A stretch of DNA of 64,000 bases from an uncultured Eubacteriales bacterium (GTDB taxonomy: Bacteria > Bacillota > Clostridia > Peptostreptococcales > Anaerovoracaceae): contig CASDYG010000001.1 in assembly GCA_949285555.1 (NCBI GenBank), positions 1 to 64,000 of the forward strand, read 5' to 3'. A program made the translations under genes and the position numbers. The notes below the pieces were generated by a model. It searched no databases, was not told where the DNA came from, and was given only the letters and a program-made list of their open reading frames with translations. Shown piece after piece: positions 62,495 to 64,000 of this stretch. Positions within the stretch are counted from its first letter, which is position 1, and each line of letters begins with the position of its first letter.

Positions 62495-64000
62495 ATGAAA
62501 ATTGAAAAAAAGAAGGGTGAAGCGTTTAGAAAAACAATTGATTTTATGCATAGTCATGCAGTGGTACTTGTGGTATTGTTAATCATAATTGCAAGTGCTA
62601 TTGCTTTTCTTGTAATTATCAGGGATGGAAAAGGAAGAGGTGAAGGTAAGGATGAGCAGGGCTTTAATGTTACAAAAGAGTTAACTTTTCCCGTAAAGAC
62701 AATAGATTCCTTTAACCCGCTAAACACCAGTAGTTCAGATGCTATAAATGCATGGCAGCTTCTATTCACCAGTTTATTTTCCTTTAATGAGGATCTTTCG
62801 GTTCGTGAGGAATTAGTTAGTTCATATGATGTGGATAAGGAAAATGGCATCGTCAGAGTAAAGCTGAAGAATGCCACCTTTAGCGACGGGGAGAAGATAG
62901 ATTCTAGTGCAATAAAGAACGCAGTTGAAATATTAAAGGATACGGATTCAAGTAATCCATTTTATTCATATGGAGCAAAAATATCTGATGTAGAAGTGGT
63001 AGATGATATTACAGTTAATATATCATTTAAAGATCCTAAAGATGCTGATTTGAACAATCTGGTTTTTCCGATTGTAAAAGATTATAAAAGTACGCTTACT
63101 CCAGTAACCTCAGGTCCTTATACGTTAGAAAAGCCAAAAGAGGATGGAAATGAAACACTGTATTTATTAAAGTCACGAGAGGATTTTTATAATAGCGACA
63201 GGAAGGGGAGCAAAGATATAATATTAAAGGCCTCCGTTGATACGATAGATACATTTGGGCTTGCAACAATAGGTGCATATTCTGGATATTTAACTGCCGA
63301 TAGAAGCTTAGATGATATAGCTAAGCAAAAGGGCCTTTCTGTAAAGCATATAACTAGCTCGGATGCAGAGGTGATTGTTTTTAATTTTAATAATGCACTT
63401 CTTGGTGATCAAAGGTTTAGGAAGGCGATTGAGTCAGCAATAAATGTAAAAGAGCTTATAAGAGATAACTACAATGGTGCTATAGAATATAGTGATACTA
63501 TATTTTATCCTAATTTCTTGGGAGTAAGTGTAAAAAAAAGCTCGTATAATCCACAAAATAGTGAAAAGCTGTTAAACAAGTTAGGTTATACATTTGATAG
63601 AGCGAATAAAAGAATGAAAGATCAGCAGGGAAGTACACTTACCCTTAGATTACTTTATAATAATGATCTTGCATTTAGAAGAGAGGTGGCAAGCAGTATT
63701 AAGGAAGATCTTGAGGCTGCAGGCATAGAGGTTCAGCTTGTTGGAGCTAATGGTGCAGATTATACAGCTGCTCTAGAAAAAAAGGATAGCTATGATATTG
63801 CTCTTGTGGGTATTACCATGGATCCCAGATTTAATGTTAAGAAAATATTTGACAAAGGTGGGATAATAGGTTATTCTAATGAAGGACTTTTGTCCGAAAT
63901 AGATAATCTTAATAGTTGCAATTTACCTGAAGAAAAGTCTAAGGTATTTAAAAGGGTGCAGGATGATTTGAGAAGTCAGGTGCCATGTATTGTTATTGGA
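62495..64000 (+). CDS. family 5 extracellular solute-binding protein, 3' end cut off
   Basis: The reading frame from ATG 62495 stays open for 502 codons to the window edge, so the C-terminus is missing. One membrane helix at about residues 23-46 (VVLVVLLIIIASAIAFLVII) and no lipobox Cys, so the protein is probably tethered by an uncleaved helix. SBP_bac_5-type motifs follow: FNPLNTSSSDAINAWQLLF, LKNATFSDGEKIDSSAIKNA, TSGPYTLEK, and FNNALLGDQRFRKAIESAIN. It likely binds peptides or related solutes for an ABC importer. AAGGA lies upstream of ATG. Confidence 0.85.
   Translation, partial: MKIEKKKGEAFRKTIDFMHSHAVVLVVLLIIIASAIAFLVIIRDGKGRGEGKDEQGFNVTKELTFPVKTIDSFNPLNTSSSDAINAWQLLFTSLFSFNEDLSVREELVSSYDVDKENGIVRVKLKNATFSDGEKIDSSAIKNAVEILKDTDSSNPFYSYGAKISDVEVVDDITVNISFKDPKDADLNNLVFPIVKDYKSTLTPVTSGPYTLEKPKEDGNETLYLLKSREDFYNSDRKGSKDIILKASVDTIDTFGLATIGAYSGYLTADRSLDDIAKQKGLSVKHITSSDAEVIVFNFNNALLGDQRFRKAIESAINVKELIRDNYNGAIEYSDTIFYPNFLGVSVKKSSYNPQNSEKLLNKLGYTFDRANKRMKDQQGSTLTLRLLYNNDLAFRREVASSIKEDLEAAGIEVQLVGANGADYTAALEKKDSYDIALVGITMDPRFNVKKIFDKGGIIGYSNEGLLSEIDNLNSCNLPEEKSKVFKRVQDDLRSQVPCIVIG

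Noticed and set aside
1-64000. CRISPR arrays
   Set aside because: No regularly spaced short direct repeats were seen, and no cas-like genes are present.

Overview
The window is AT-rich, with tightly packed genes, strong AGGAGG-type ribosome binding sites and a Firmicute-style gene complement: LepA, HemW, a dnaG-rpoD-trmK-nif3 block, sortase-type cell-wall signals and B12-riboswitch-controlled ECF transport. I infer an anaerobic low-GC Clostridia species, possibly near Peptostreptococcales/Anaerovoracaceae. The placement is tentative because no 16S rRNA is present.

Layout. 1-290: the end of an rRNA operon (partial 5S), tRNA-Glu and tRNA-Leu. 420-17,500: a cobalamin riboswitch followed by about 13 co-directional, nearly contiguous genes that look like one very long B12-responsive operon. 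It encodes an ECF vitamin transporter (EcfT, fused EcfAA', EcfS), three proteins with a transcobalamin-like DUF4430 domain, a lipoprotein with alpha/alpha-barrel-type repeats, a MoxR/DUF58/transglutaminase-like module whose catalytic Cys is Asp, and a giant beta-propeller protein. The last two gene products carry sortase-type tails. I read this as a Gram-positive surface machine for capturing cobalamin, built from the two folds that make up vertebrate intrinsic factor plus a propeller recalling BtuG of Bacteroides.

17,500-23,400: a very AT-rich island flanked by about 178-bp direct repeats of the preceding gene's 3' end, with a further partial copy inside. On the minus strand it carries an apparently unclassified RiPP locus: two tiny peptides with CxLxxC motifs, a third with seven cysteines, a radical SAM/SPASM enzyme, a small membrane protein and an ABC exporter. 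Two tandem paralogous membrane-anchored proteins lie next to it on the plus strand.

23,400-29,960: rpsT and lepA, divergent from promoters that share one palindromic -35 hexamer, then hemW, an amidohydrolase, tdk and a thioesterase. 29,990-39,880: an accessory block with an Fe-S flavoenzyme of the dienoyl-CoA reductase/BaiCD type, two LysR regulators, shikimate dehydrogenase, an MFS carrier, type I dehydroquinase and a complete TRAP transporter. It is best read as uptake and metabolism of shikimate or quinate-like compounds. 39,940-64,000: mostly housekeeping genes (thiN, rluA-type, nadK, pepF, murI, dut, dgt, dnaG, rpoD, trmK, nif3-like, RNase P RNA, MATE, yebC, probable 6S RNA, polA, coaE) and the start of a solute-binding protein cut by the window edge.
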